From Verrucomicrobiota bacterium (lineage in GTDB: Bacteria; Verrucomicrobiota; Verrucomicrobiia; Limisphaerales; JAEYXS01), in the NCBI GenBank assembly GCA_023431185.1, contig JAEYXS010000012.1, positions 1 to 64,000 on the forward strand: a stretch of DNA of 64,000 nucleotides. The letters run 5' to 3'. The notes under the pieces were generated by a model that made no database searches, was not told where the DNA came from, and was given only the letters and a program-made list of their open reading frames with translations. This document shows, piece after piece, positions 46,477 to 55,750 of the stretch. Made by a program: the position numbers and the translations under genes. How positions within the stretch are numbered: the first letter of the stretch is position 1; each line of letters starts with the position of its first letter.

Positions 46477-48255
46477 TCAATAATCGTAAACACTGATCTC
46501 CCGATTCGCCTTCCGCAGCTTGCGGCAGAGCCCGAGGGCCAGATTCCTGAGCAAAGTGATCTTGATGTCCGGGTGCGTTTTCCCCATAGCCTCAAAATCC
46601 TCGAGCTTCAGCAGTTCGCACCGCACATCCGTGTCCGCCGTCACGACCGCAGAACGTGGTGCCCGGTCCAGCATCGCCATCTCCCCGAACGCCATGCCCG
46701 GCGAGAAGGTCGCGATGCGCTTCTCCTGTCCGCTGGCCAAAGTCACAGTCACACTGGTGCTGCCGGAACGCAGAAAGAACAGCTCCTTCGCTTCATCTCC
46801 GAACCTGACGATCACTTCCCCGCGTTGAAACTTTTTATGCACCAGCAGTTTTTTGATCACTTCACGCTGCTTGGCATCCAACCCCTCAAACAGCTCGAAA
46901 TCCTCCGCCACGCCATCCAGTTCCGAGGACCACACCGGCAAGTACTGGCCCAAGATCTGGTTCTCGCACCATTCCAAAGCCGGATCCATGTCAGGAAAGG
47001 TCTGGTAGAGCCGCTCAAACCGGTCCTTCAGCTTGATGCGCATATACCGGCGCAAGCCCGGAACTTTGCCCGTGTTGGTGAACAGCACCGGCTTGTCCAT
47101 TTCTGCCAACTTGACCACCAGATCATAAATCAGATGGCTGGCGCTCTCGTTCAAACCCAAAGTGTGCTTGAAATCCAGCACCAGATACTCCATCCCGGTC
47201 ATGTTTTCCATGATGTCACGCACCACGACATCCGCCGTTGAAAAAGCCAGCTGCCCTTGCAACTGATATGCCAAGATAGCCCGGCCATGCTCCCGCAACA
47301 ACTTGGCCTCTTCCGCCGTTCGCACCCGGCTTGAATTCACTTCCGCACCATTGAACCGCAACCGGATCACGGAACGGCCCGCCAAAGGTGTATTGAACAG
47401 GTGCAGGTCCAGATGCCGCGAAATGGCATCGCACACTTTGATGCCGCGCACGCTGTTGCCATGCTCATCCAGTCGCGGGGAGAAAACGCCAATGCCCATC
47501 TGCCCCGGCAGCACCGCGATGATACCGCCCGCCACACCGCTCTTGGCTGGCATACCGACACGATAGATCCACTCACCAGCATAATCGTACATGCCGCACG
47601 AGCCCATCACGCTCAAGACGCTCTCCACATACTCACCGCGCATGGCCTGTTTGCCCGTCACCGGGTTGATGCCCCGGTTAGCGAGCGTTGCTGCCATCAC
47701 CGCCAAGTCCCGGCACGTCACTGAGATGGAGCACTGCTTGAAATACAGGTCCACCACTGGCTCCGGCGGTTCGGTCAGGATGTCAAAGTTACGCAGCATG
47801 TGGCCGATGGCCCGGTTCCGATGCCCCGTCTCACTCTCGGAACGATACACCTCTTCATCTAGCTTCAAGGTCCGCCCTGCCAGTGCGGAAAATGTCTGCA
47901 AAACGCGGTTGAAACGGATCTGCTGCGTCTTGCCCGCGATCAGACCTGCTGTGGCGATCGCACCGGCATTGATCATCAGATTGCGCGGCCTTCCCGTCCC
48001 CTGCTCCAGGCTGATGGCATTGAACACATCGCCCGTCGGTTCCACGCCCACCTTGGACATCACCACCGCCCGCGTGTTGTCCTCCAGCGCCATGCCATAG
48101 ACGAACGGCTTGGAGATGGATTGGATCGTGAACTCCTGCTGGCTGTCACCCACCTCGTAAACATGCCCGCCCGCCGTGACGATGCAGATCCCGAACCAGT
48201 CCGGATTCGCCTTCGCCAGCTCAGGGATGTACGTCGCGACATTGCCCGTCTGCAC
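46477..48255 (-). CDS. glsA: Glutaminase-STAS-cyclic-nucleotide-binding fusion
   Basis: Hydrolyses glutamine to glutamate and ammonia. The glutaminase domain (residues 1-290) has the nucleophile site SISKPF at 46-51, then MINAGAIATAG and MPAKSGVAGGIIAV. A STAS-like domain (about 310-420) and a cyclic-nucleotide-binding domain (about 450-580, with FGEMAMLDRAPRSAVVTA) follow. The listed start is a GTG, but the same frame stays open a further 39 codons to a stop at 48373-48375, and those codons read SPVIDYLKHLHQSYAEV, which fits the conserved glutaminase N-terminus. No ATG, GTG or TTG occurs in that stretch, so the true start is unclear. Confidence 0.85.
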   Translation of the reverse strand: MQTGNVATYIPELAKANPDWFGICIVTAGGHVYEVGDSQQEFTIQSISKPFVYGMALEDNTRAVVMSKVGVEPTGDVFNAISLEQGTGRPRNLMINAGAIATAGLIAGKTQQIRFNRVLQTFSALAGRTLKLDEEVYRSESETGHRNRAIGHMLRNFDILTEPPEPVVDLYFKQCSISVTCRDLAVMAATLANRGINPVTGKQAMRGEYVESVLSVMGSCGMYDYAGEWIYRVGMPAKSGVAGGIIAVLPGQMGIGVFSPRLDEHGNSVRGIKVCDAISRHLDLHLFNTPLAGRSVIRLRFNGAEVNSSRVRTAEEAKLLREHGRAILAYQLQGQLAFSTADVVVRDIMENMTGMEYLVLDFKHTLGLNESASHLIYDLVVKLAEMDKPVLFTNTGKVPGLRRYMRIKLKDRFERLYQTFPDMDPALEWCENQILGQYLPVWSSELDGVAEDFELFEGLDAKQREVIKKLLVHKKFQRGEVIVRFGDEAKELFFLRSGSTSVTVTLASGQEKRIATFSPGMAFGEMAMLDRAPRSAVVTADTDVRCELLKLEDFEAMGKTHPDIKITLLRNLALGLCRKLRKANREISVYDY

Positions 48256-48372
48256 CTCGGCATACGATTGGTGCAGGTGCTTGAGGTAATCAATGACCGG
48301 AGACGTGATGGCCGAGTCGGCAAGCGGACTCTTCTTTGTGTCCGGCTGGCTACAATTGAAGCTTGGGTCATG
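48256..48372 (-). other. Probable 5' extension of glutaminase frame without standard start
   Basis: Read in the glutaminase frame, this segment encodes a plausible family N-terminus up to a TGA at 48373-48375. Candidate unusual starts are ATT at 48292-48294 or CTG at 48274-48276. An ATG at 48371 is in another frame. A frameshift near the start is an alternative. Confidence 0.4.
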
Positions 48373-48564
48373 TCAGGAAGCTGCGGTTGAAGTTACCCTT
48401 GTTGAAGACAGGGAAAGACGACGCCCGGGAGTTCGGGCACCGGAGACACTGCTGCCAATGAAAGCCAAATCCAACTTATGACTGCACAGCATCATCTCGC
48501 GCGGCGATTTATGCCGCGTGGTCATGCCTGCCGCAAGCTCTCAATGGGCAAAATGCATGAAAAG

Positions 48565-48891
48565 TTATCCCAATTCTTGCTGTAACGCCACTTGTAGCTT
48601 CTGCGCACAATCCTTGGAGCAAAGCTGGAACATCGCATCTTTCCCCGCCTTCTTGGCCGGGGAATCTTCCGTGACGACCATCATCGCCACTGTCTTTCCC
48701 GCTGAAAACAGCAATAAAGGCTGTACACTGCCCGGAGCAAACTCTTTGAACGCTTCCGGGCGCAAGCTGATACTGATGGCAAAAGCAGGGTCATTCGGTT
48801 TGATGACTGCCGCACACCAGGCACAGCGATTCCGCCACTTCTTCGGATCCCACTCACCCTTTTTCTTCGCTGATTTTTTGGGCACGCTCAT
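48565..48891 (-). CDS. Small Lys-rich protein with CxxC and CxxxC pairs
   Basis: A 108-residue protein I do not recognise. The start at 48891 overlaps the bioA stop (ATGA), so it is translated after bioA. Residues 1-20 are very Lys-rich, then NRCAWC is one Cys pair and LCSKDCA another, which suggests one zinc site. The middle is an alternating beta-strand pattern (AFAISISLRPEAF, LLLFSAGKTVAMMVV). The position at the end of a biotin operon does not by itself give a role. Confidence 0.6.
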   Translation of the reverse strand: MSVPKKSAKKKGEWDPKKWRNRCAWCAAVIKPNDPAFAISISLRPEAFKEFAPGSVQPLLLFSAGKTVAMMVVTEDSPAKKAGKDAMFQLCSKDCAQKLQVALQQELG

Positions 48892-50360
48892 GATTGCTTG
48901 GTTTTTGGAAAAGTCTCTTCGATGGCTTCCAGCAACACCGACACCATCCGACTTATCTGCACGGGTGTTGTGCAATACGGCGGCATCAGGGCGATTATAC
49001 TGCCAATGGGTCGCGTCAGCACACCCCGTTTGGCCATGGCCGCACATACCCGGATACCCGCTTGTTCCTTAAGGTCAAATGGCTTCCGTGTGCGCCAGTC
49101 CTTGACCAACTCGATGCCTGCCACCAACCCCACTTGCCGCACATCCCCTACATGCGGCGAAGCCCAAAGAATCTTCAATGCCTCATGCATGGTTTGCTGT
49201 AAAACCGCCCGGGCACGCAAAGATTGCTTTCCCTCCAGCAAATCAAGGCTGGCCAACCCAGCCACTGCCCCTAACTGGTTCCCAGTGTAACTATGCCCAT
49301 GGAAGAAAGTCTTGAACTCGTGATACTCACCAAGAAAGGCATTAAATATTTCCTGGGTGGTGAGTGTAGCCGCCATCGGCAGATAACCACCCGTCAGTCC
49401 CTTGGCCAGACAAAGGAAGTCCGGTTCCACTTCCGGTCGTTGGCAGGCGAAGAGCGTCTTGCTCACCGGCCGGTTCTCCGCCCGGATGATCGCGTCCCGA
49501 TGCACCCGGCAACTGATACCCGTGCGCCCAAACCCCGTCATCACCTCATCCGCGATGAGTAATGCCCCATGCGCCTTGGCGATATCAGTTGTTTTCTTCA
49601 GCCAACCCGAAGGCTGCGGCACCATGCCCGCCGCCCCTTGCATCAAGGGCTCGAACACATATCCAGCGTAAGCATTCCCCTTTTTCTTCTGCTGAACAAA
49701 AGCTTGTTCCACCTTGTCCACACATTCCCAGTTGCATTTGCGATACGTCCGCGCATCCGCCCGTTCTGCCTTGGCTTTGTTGAATGGGCACCGGTAGCAA
49801 TAGGGGGCCATCACCTTGTCCGCCGGAAATAACAGCCCCGAATACGCTTTGTGAAAAAGGTCGATATGACCGACGCTAACCGCCCCTACCGTGTCGCCAT
49901 GATACGCACCTTGGAGCGATAGAAACTTGGGTTTCTTGCTCTTCCCGGTGCGTCGCGTGAACTCATACGCCAGCTTCAACGCCACTTCCAACGCCGTGGA
50001 ACCGTCATCTGAATAGAACACTTTGGCAAAGTGCGCGCTTTTGCCTTTCTTCCCAGTATTCGCCGCCTTCACCAATCGCTCTGCCAGAAAGGACGCCGGT
50101 TCATTCGCCAGTCCCAAAGCCGAGCTGTGCGATATCTTGCCGAGCTGTTTCTTGATCGCCGCATTGATCTTCGGATGCGCGTGCCCGTGCAGGTTCGTCC
50201 AGATGGAGGCATTGCCATCGAGATATTCTTTGCCCTTGGTGTCCCGCAACACCGCTCTCTTGCCCGACGCGATGACAATCGGCTCCGTGCGCAGCCAATC
50301 GCGCATCTGGGTGAACGGATGCCAGACGTATTGCTGGTCAAGTCTGGCGGGCGTCTTCAT
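48888..50360 (-). CDS. bioA: Adenosylmethionine-8-amino-7-oxononanoate aminotransferase
   Basis: Converts KAPA to DAPA in biotin synthesis using S-adenosylmethionine as amino donor. The 490-residue protein starts at 50360, where GGAAGGA lies 7 nt upstream. WHPFTQM near the N-terminus, the PLP-phosphate GSTALEVALKLA, ADEVMTGFGRTG and the PLP Lys in LCLAKGLTGGYLPMAAT fit. It overlaps bioF by 23 nt. Compared with the family it has an insert around residues 290-310. BioB and BioD are not in the window. Confidence 0.92.
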   Translation of the reverse strand: MKTPARLDQQYVWHPFTQMRDWLRTEPIVIASGKRAVLRDTKGKEYLDGNASIWTNLHGHAHPKINAAIKKQLGKISHSSALGLANEPASFLAERLVKAANTGKKGKSAHFAKVFYSDDGSTALEVALKLAYEFTRRTGKSKKPKFLSLQGAYHGDTVGAVSVGHIDLFHKAYSGLLFPADKVMAPYCYRCPFNKAKAERADARTYRKCNWECVDKVEQAFVQQKKKGNAYAGYVFEPLMQGAAGMVPQPSGWLKKTTDIAKAHGALLIADEVMTGFGRTGISCRVHRDAIIRAENRPVSKTLFACQRPEVEPDFLCLAKGLTGGYLPMAATLTTQEIFNAFLGEYHEFKTFFHGHSYTGNQLGAVAGLASLDLLEGKQSLRARAVLQQTMHEALKILWASPHVGDVRQVGLVAGIELVKDWRTRKPFDLKEQAGIRVCAAMAKRGVLTRPIGSIIALMPPYCTTPVQISRMVSVLLEAIEETFPKTKQS

Positions 50361-51612
50361 CAGTCCATCCTTCCGGAAATTCATGCATCGTCTCCGCCAT
50401 GATGCGACAGAGCAACTTGATCTGCTCGATCTCATGGTTCGCCGTCATCGAAACCCGCAAGCGCGCCTTGCCCATCGCCACCGTGGGATACCGGATGGCC
50501 GGCACGTAAATGCCTTTCTTGAGCAACTCCGCCGCAACCTTGCGCGCCCGATTCTCCCGGCCCAATAAAACCGGCAGGATCGCACTCTGCGTCGGCGGCG
50601 GAGTGATGCCTTGCGCTAAGAGCTCTGATTTCAAATGGTCGATCAACGACCAGACGCGTTGCCGCCGCGTCTCCCCTTCTTCGCTTTGAATCAAACGGAT
50701 ACCTGCCGAGGCCGCCGCGGCTGTCGCTGGCAAGGGCGCAGTGGAAAAGATAAAACTGCGCGCCTTGTTGAGCAGGAAATTGATGAGCGTGGCATTCCCC
50801 GCCACATAACCGCCCGCCGCACCGATGGCTTTGCCCAGCGTGCCGAAATGAATATCGATGTCATCATGCATCTCGAAGGCTTCGGCCAGCCCCCTTCTCT
50901 GTTCACCAAACAAGCCCACCGAATGCGCCTCATCCACCAGCAACCAGCCACCGTATTGGTGCGTCAGCTCTGCGATGTTCTTCAATGGCGCCAGATCGCC
51001 ATCCATGGAAAAGACGCTTTCCGTGATAACCAGAATGCGCTTGGCCTGATTGGACTCTCCCTGAAAACGCGTCGTCCACTTGAGGATCGTCTCCAGTTTT
51101 TGCAGATCATTGTGCGCGAACACTCTCAGCTTGGCTCCCGACAGCCGTGCGCCATCGATCAGACAGGCATGCGCCAGCTTGTCGAGGATCACCACATCAT
51201 CACGCCCCACCAAGGCACTGATGGTGCCAACGGCCGCAGCGTAACCGGAAGAGAACGCCAATGCCGCCTCGGTGCCTTTGAAGGCCGCGATGGTTTCTTC
51301 CAGCTCCACATGCGGCCGGATATTGCCACAGATCAGCCGTGAAGCCCCCGAGCCTACGCCGTATTTCTCGACCGCTTTGATGGCCGCTTCCTTGAGGATC
51401 GGATGATTCGCCAGCCCGAGATAGTCGTTGGAGGAAAAATTCAGGCACTCGCTGCCTTCCACCTGGATCTTCACCCCTTGCGGTGAATCCACCTCGCGCA
51501 GATGACGCATCAAGCCCAACTCGATGATCTCATCGAGCTGGTCATCCAGCGAACCGGACAGGCTATGTTTCTTCGACGCCACGGTGCGGCTATTATGCTG
51601 GTTCAGGTCCAA
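50338..51612 (-). CDS. bioF: 8-amino-7-oxononanoate synthase-type aminotransferase
   Basis: PLP enzyme joining pimeloyl-ACP and alanine. The 424-residue frame starts with TTG at 51612, 10 nt inside the preceding SDR gene; no better start lies nearby and a GTG at 51582 is an alternative. FSSNDYLGLANHP, DKLAHACLIDGARLSG, VDEAHSVGLFG and the PLP Lys in HFGTLGKAIGAAGGYV match BioF. A 2-amino-3-ketobutyrate ligase-like role is less likely because bioA follows. Confidence 0.9.
   Translation of the reverse strand: MDLNQHNSRTVASKKHSLSGSLDDQLDEIIELGLMRHLREVDSPQGVKIQVEGSECLNFSSNDYLGLANHPILKEAAIKAVEKYGVGSGASRLICGNIRPHVELEETIAAFKGTEAALAFSSGYAAAVGTISALVGRDDVVILDKLAHACLIDGARLSGAKLRVFAHNDLQKLETILKWTTRFQGESNQAKRILVITESVFSMDGDLAPLKNIAELTHQYGGWLLVDEAHSVGLFGEQRRGLAEAFEMHDDIDIHFGTLGKAIGAAGGYVAGNATLINFLLNKARSFIFSTAPLPATAAAASAGIRLIQSEEGETRRQRVWSLIDHLKSELLAQGITPPPTQSAILPVLLGRENRARKVAAELLKKGIYVPAIRYPTVAMGKARLRVSMTANHEIEQIKLLCRIMAETMHEFPEGWTDEDARQT
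50368..50374 (-). promoter_or_regulatory. Shine-Dalgarno deciding the bioA start
   Basis: GGAAGGA on the minus strand, 7 nt before the ATG at 50360, inside the end of bioF. It favours this start over the ATG at 50384. Confidence 0.65.
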
Positions 51613-52331
51613 GGTGCAATGCGGCTGTCGAGCTGGAAGACCTGACCGGAAACATTCTTCATCTCCGCCAGCAACGCGATGAAGCGGGCCACCTCACCGG
51701 TTTCATTGATGCGACCCAGCGCATTCGCCTCGGCAAAAGCCGTCATGACCTCGGCGGGCAGCTCTTCTGTCATTGGCGTCGGCAACACTCCCGGCAAGAT
51801 CACATTCGCCTGCACATCGCGAGAACCGCTTTCCTTGGCGAGTGATTGCGTGAACCCGATCAACGCCGCCTTGGCCGAAGTATAAGCTACTTGCCCGCGC
51901 GGACCGGAGCGGGCCGCAAAGCTGGAGATGTTGATGATATGTCCGGAACGCTGCTTAAGCATGCTGCGGATGGCGGCCTTGGAGCATAGAAATGCGCCAC
52001 GCAGGCTCACATCCATCACGCGCTCCCAATCCTCATCCGAAGTCTGCGGCAAAGTTTGATTGATGGTCAGGCCCGCATTGTTCACCAGCAGATCGATGCG
52101 CCCCCAACGCGTCAAAACCTGATCCAGCGCCATCGTCACGCTTTCAGTTGAGGTCACATCCAATGCCACCGGCATGACGTTATCTGTCTCGATTAATGCT
52201 TTGCGATGCCACCCTGCTGCTACAGACCAGCCACGCTGTACCAACTCTTCCACCACGGCGGCTCCCAAGCCACCGGCTGCGCCTGTGACGATTGCGACTC
52301 GTTTTGTTTTTTCTTCTGTCATGCTCATCAT
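51603..52331 (-). CDS. FabG-like short-chain dehydrogenase/reductase
   Basis: A 242-residue NAD(P)H-dependent reductase, probably acting on a 3-oxoacyl substrate. TGAAGGLGAAVVEEL is the nucleotide-binding loop, NNAG follows, and the catalytic set is Ser in INISSFAA with Tyr/Lys in AYTSAK. It overlaps the amidohydrolase by ATGA and bioF by 10 nt, so translation is chained. A pimelate-chain reduction role would fit its place in a biotin operon but is inference. Confidence 0.85.
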   Translation of the reverse strand: MMSMTEEKTKRVAIVTGAAGGLGAAVVEELVQRGWSVAAGWHRKALIETDNVMPVALDVTSTESVTMALDQVLTRWGRIDLLVNNAGLTINQTLPQTSDEDWERVMDVSLRGAFLCSKAAIRSMLKQRSGHIINISSFAARSGPRGQVAYTSAKAALIGFTQSLAKESGSRDVQANVILPGVLPTPMTEELPAEVMTAFAEANALGRINETGEVARFIALLAEMKNVSGQVFQLDSRIAPWT

Positions 52332-53557
52332 TTGACGCGGCGTCCACCGATGAAACTCGCTTCCACCCGTGCTTCCGTTGAGAAAATCGCTGCCTCCGCC
52401 TGTTTGATACTGCCCTTGTATGGCAAGGCAATCACATCCGCACGCACACCTGGATTCAAGCTGCCCAATTCATGCTCCAATCCCAGTGCCCTCGCCCCGT
52501 TGACCGTCGCCATCGCCAGGATATCACGCGCCACCACTTCAGGATGCTTTAAGCGGAAACGGCGCAACTCGGCCAGCATGTTCAACTCCGGCGGCCGATC
52601 GCCCTCGCCATTCATCGTCGCCAGACTGTCGGTACCGAGACAAATATTCACGCCCCTTTGCCGCAACTCTGCGTAACGAAATGGCTGGTGACCAAAGAAT
52701 TCATGAGACCCCGGGCAATGAACGACACTGGCACCGCTATCAGCCAATAACGACATATCTGCATCCGTCAGGTAATTGGCATGCACCACCAAGGTCTGCT
52801 GCTGCAAGAGACCATAGCGGGCGATATGCTGCAAAGGTGTCCGTCCGTCACAATCCTTCATCGGACGGCCCAAGCCAGCGATGAGTTCATAGAGCGGCCC
52901 GCGACGATGCACAAACATCTCGAACTCTTCGGCCGACTCCGCCACATGGATGGCGTTGATACGGCCGGTTTCCCGCGCGCGCTGGGCGCACAGCTCCAAC
53001 AAGCCCGGCAAAGTCGCATACGGTGAGTGCGGCGAGAACCCGCCCCCCATCGGACCCGTCCCCAGCAACTGCTCTGCCTCCTGCAACAATTCTGCTGGCA
53101 CACGTCGGCGGATGACGCCGGTCATCTCGATGAGCGGAATCACCCGCAGGGGAGTAAGTTTGGGGTTGGCTGACTGAGCCCCAGCCAGCGTCTGGATGTC
53201 AGCCACCGTGGTGGCTCCGCTGTGCACCAGCATCGCCGCACCGGTGAGCCATTGTTCAGTCGCGACATCCGGCGACACTTTCTGCTTCGCCGAATTGATG
53301 CTGCGTATCCATTGAGAGAATCCCTTCGTGCCCGTGAACTGGCCCGCCAGACCGGTATATTCCAAATGGGCATGGGCATTGATCAGACCGGGCATCAGGA
53401 TGACTTCTCCCAGATCCACCACTTCAGCATCTGCAGCCAATGCAACCATGTCTGCCCACATGCCGGAGGCCGCGATGCGTCCATCACGTACCCATACTCC
53501 GCCGTCTTCGATCGGCGGAGCGGTCACTGGCAATAATATGCGTGAGCGCAGCAGCAT
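52328..53557 (-). CDS. Amidohydrolase of the MtaD/aminodeoxyfutalosine deaminase type
   Basis: A 409-residue metal-dependent deaminase-like enzyme. The first metal pair is HAHLE in LINAHAHLEYTG; further ligands are in INAIHVAESAEEF, VHANYLTD and CLGTDSLATM. The family covers MTA/SAH deaminases, chlorohydrolases and aminodeoxyfutalosine deaminase (menaquinone futalosine route). None of the other futalosine genes is nearby. It is the first gene of the operon with the SDR, bioF and bioA. Confidence 0.8.
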   Translation of the reverse strand: MLLRSRILLPVTAPPIEDGGVWVRDGRIAASGMWADMVALAADAEVVDLGEVILMPGLINAHAHLEYTGLAGQFTGTKGFSQWIRSINSAKQKVSPDVATEQWLTGAAMLVHSGATTVADIQTLAGAQSANPKLTPLRVIPLIEMTGVIRRRVPAELLQEAEQLLGTGPMGGGFSPHSPYATLPGLLELCAQRARETGRINAIHVAESAEEFEMFVHRRGPLYELIAGLGRPMKDCDGRTPLQHIARYGLLQQQTLVVHANYLTDADMSLLADSGASVVHCPGSHEFFGHQPFRYAELRQRGVNICLGTDSLATMNGEGDRPPELNMLAELRRFRLKHPEVVARDILAMATVNGARALGLEHELGSLNPGVRADVIALPYKGSIKQAEAAIFSTEARVEASFIGGRRVK

Positions 53558-53559
53558 GA

Positions 53560-53600
53560 AAACAAATCAGCCCGCGCTGACCATAGTGCAGCGCGGGCTG
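53560..53600 (-). terminator. Rho-independent terminator after hpf
   Basis: A 12-bp stem (53568-53579 with 53589-53600) and a 9-nt loop, followed on the minus strand by TTTGTTTT. It separates hpf from the amidohydrolase operon. Confidence 0.8.
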
Positions 53601-53619
53601 GATTCAAACATTGGATTCG

Positions 53620-53976
53620 TTACTTGAGCGCAGCCTCCTGACGGGCGCGCTTGCTGCGGGAAGCCTGGGTCTGCTTCCGCGCCTTCCGCTTGCTGTGGTT
53701 TTTGCGGATCTGCTGCTCGATCTTCTTGGCCACCTTGTCCACTGCCGTGTAGAGATCGCTCTCCGTATCTTCGGCGAAAAGATCAGGACCCGGCACCACG
53801 AGGCGCATGGAGACGCTGTATTGCTTCTCCGGCACCTTGGTATTGTCATGCTCCAGGATCACACGCGCGTTGATCGCCCACCGGTCGAAATGTTCCAACT
53901 TGTCAAGGCGCTCCATGATATGGTCCTCGATCGCCTTGGTGAGGGTTACGTTGTGCGTTGATAGGATTAGTTTCAT
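53620..53976 (-). CDS. hpf: Ribosome hibernation promoting factor, short form
   Basis: Binds the 30S subunit and inactivates ribosomes in stationary phase. It has 118 residues with the HPF/RaiA fold; LILSTHNVTLTKAIEDHIME, the acidic DLFAEDTESDLYTAVDKVAK and a Lys/Arg-rich tail are visible. Its length matches the short HPF type, not the long dimerising form. Confidence 0.9.
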   Translation of the reverse strand: MKLILSTHNVTLTKAIEDHIMERLDKLEHFDRWAINARVILEHDNTKVPEKQYSVSMRLVVPGPDLFAEDTESDLYTAVDKVAKKIEQQIRKNHSKRKARKQTQASRSKRARQEAALK

Positions 53977-54091
53977 AGTCGTAAGTTGCTCCGTTTTCCC
54001 ATTGTAATCCAGCCAAACTAATGGCCGAAGATTGTTATTCCTTTACCTTCTGCTGCCCTCGCTCTGGAAGTCCCATAGTGTGATTCATTCA

Positions 54092-55261
54092 TTACTTTGG
54101 ACGGGTGTTTTGGACAATGCGTTCAAACGAGGCGAGCAGCCGTTGAATATAAATTTCCGCTGAGAATTTCTTCCTCCACATTTGATGGCCATTTTTTCCC
54201 ATGGCTTGCAGTTGCGCCCGGTCACTGAACAGGTTTGACAAGGCAGACCTTAGTTCAAGCACCGACCGCACGGATAACATGACTCCATTCACACCATTTT
54301 GCAACCATTCAGGTGTCGCTCCGCCAGCAAATGCCACCACCGGCTTGCCGTGAGCCATCGCCTCCGGGCCGATCAATCCGAACGGTTCCGGCCGCAAAGT
54401 CGGCGTCACCACCACTTCTGCCCTCGCGATCTCTTCATCGACCTGCGCTGGTGAAACCTCGCCCAGAAAATGGGCCCGCTCCGTCACCCCAAATCGTTTC
54501 GCCTCTGCTTCCAGTCGCGCACGCTCTGGTCCGTCACCGGCGATGACGAGCGAGCACGCGACGTCACGCACCTCACTCATCGCCTCCACCACGAGATGCA
54601 CCCCCTTCGCGGGCACCAGTCGTGAGGCGACCACAATTCTTCCGGGAACGGTCTCGGCCTTCACCCGCGGCTCCTTCGCATACAGCGACACCACATCAAT
54701 CGCATCACGCGAGATACTGTTCTCCACCAATCCGCTCGCCATGAATTCGGAGGCCACCTGGAAACGTTGCTGTCTTCCTTGTGTAAGGTTGCGCTGCACC
54801 CGTTGCCAGCGCTCCCAGTTGCCCGCCGGATTCTTGCCGCCGCAGCCGCTGGCGTAATGATGCCACAGGCAGGCCGCGCCATGAGGGCGATGGCAGGCTT
54901 CATACCCGTCCACCATGCGGTCCCCCGCCGAGCAGAACCAGCTCTGGTCATGCAGGAAGCGGACCATGGCCACACTTGCTCCCGCCGCTTGCAGAAAGAA
55001 AGGATGATCCATCTGATGTACCTGCACGATGTCCGGCCGGAAATCACGAAGTATCTCCTCCCAACGTGATTGCAGAATACTGTCTCCCACGCCCAAGGAA
55101 AAACGATACACGGGGCAGGATACCTCGCTGCCCTGCCCATCCCAGTAGGCCAGCGCCACCTCATGCCCGGCACTGGCCAGCAGGCCCAGCGTCTCCACCA
55201 CCACGCGATTGGCGCCGCCGGTGTGGCAGCGGGCACTTTCATTGACCAGCAGGATGCGCAT
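54092..55261 (-). CDS. GT4-family glycosyltransferase
   Basis: A 389-residue GT-B enzyme transferring sugar from a nucleotide donor. The N-terminal RILLVNESARCHTGGANRVV contains the usual Gly-Gly loop, and the C-terminal domain has RIVVASRLVPAKGVHLVVEA with the conserved Lys, then VVTPTLRPEPFGLIGPEAMA with the E-x7-E motif. A Cys-rich segment around residues 130-165 is unusual. The start at 55261 is chosen for the clean Rossmann start. It is 8 nt downstream of the LAB_N gene. Confidence 0.88.
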   Translation of the reverse strand: MRILLVNESARCHTGGANRVVVETLGLLASAGHEVALAYWDGQGSEVSCPVYRFSLGVGDSILQSRWEEILRDFRPDIVQVHQMDHPFFLQAAGASVAMVRFLHDQSWFCSAGDRMVDGYEACHRPHGAACLWHHYASGCGGKNPAGNWERWQRVQRNLTQGRQQRFQVASEFMASGLVENSISRDAIDVVSLYAKEPRVKAETVPGRIVVASRLVPAKGVHLVVEAMSEVRDVACSLVIAGDGPERARLEAEAKRFGVTERAHFLGEVSPAQVDEEIARAEVVVTPTLRPEPFGLIGPEAMAHGKPVVAFAGGATPEWLQNGVNGVMLSVRSVLELRSALSNLFSDRAQLQAMGKNGHQMWRKKFSAEIYIQRLLASFERIVQNTRPK

Positions 55262-55269
55262 TGGTCCGT

Positions 55270-55695
55270 TCAGTTCGCCTTGGCGGGCGGATGATCTCCG
55301 TCCGGCAGCAAGGGCGAACCGCATTCAAAACAGAAATTGGATTTCGGCGGGCAGCGCGTGCCGCACTCGGCACAGTTGAGGTGCGCTTCCTTGTGCCGCT
55401 TGTGGATGATCAGATTGCGGATGTAAGGGATCCAGGTGAATGCGTAGGCCCAGATGAACACGGAATCTTTCTGGTAAAACAACGCATAGCTCAGCAACAG
55501 CAGCGAACCAATCAGGCTCAGCACCCAGAAGGCGGAGGGGACTACCACCTTCTTCAACTTCTCGGTGGCATACCACTGCACGATGAAGCGGGAGAAGAAC
55601 ACCATGTTCCCCACCCAGCCGACCACTTTCCAGACATGCCACTCGATCCCGAGAAACTTGCCGCCGGGAAAGACGAGGTTTTGCAGCCAATCCAT
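55270..55695 (-). CDS. LAB_N (lipid A biosynthesis N-terminal) membrane protein
   Basis: A 141-residue membrane protein with three hydrophobic spans. The motif WKVVGWVGNMVFFSRFIVQW and VPSAFWVLSLIGSLLLLSYA match the LAB_N domain often found with lipid A or glycosyltransferase genes. A C-terminal zinc ribbon (CAEC then CFEC) is appended, which is not usual for the domain. The ATG at 55695 is chosen; an earlier start adds an unconserved stretch. Confidence 0.8.
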   Translation of the reverse strand: MDWLQNLVFPGGKFLGIEWHVWKVVGWVGNMVFFSRFIVQWYATEKLKKVVVPSAFWVLSLIGSLLLLSYALFYQKDSVFIWAYAFTWIPYIRNLIIHKRHKEAHLNCAECGTRCPPKSNFCFECGSPLLPDGDHPPAKAN

Positions 55696-55750
55696 ATCTC
55701 GTTGGATTAAGCCCGCAACCGGACGCGCTGACAAACAGAAAGCCCGCGGC

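Noticed and set aside
46096..47241. 381-residue open frame opposite the glutaminase gene
   Set aside because: No recognisable domain; the minus frame carries clear cNMP and STAS-like motifs here.
48500..48518. Small hairpin (CGCGGC/GCCGCG) as a terminator
   Set aside because: It lacks a T run on either strand.
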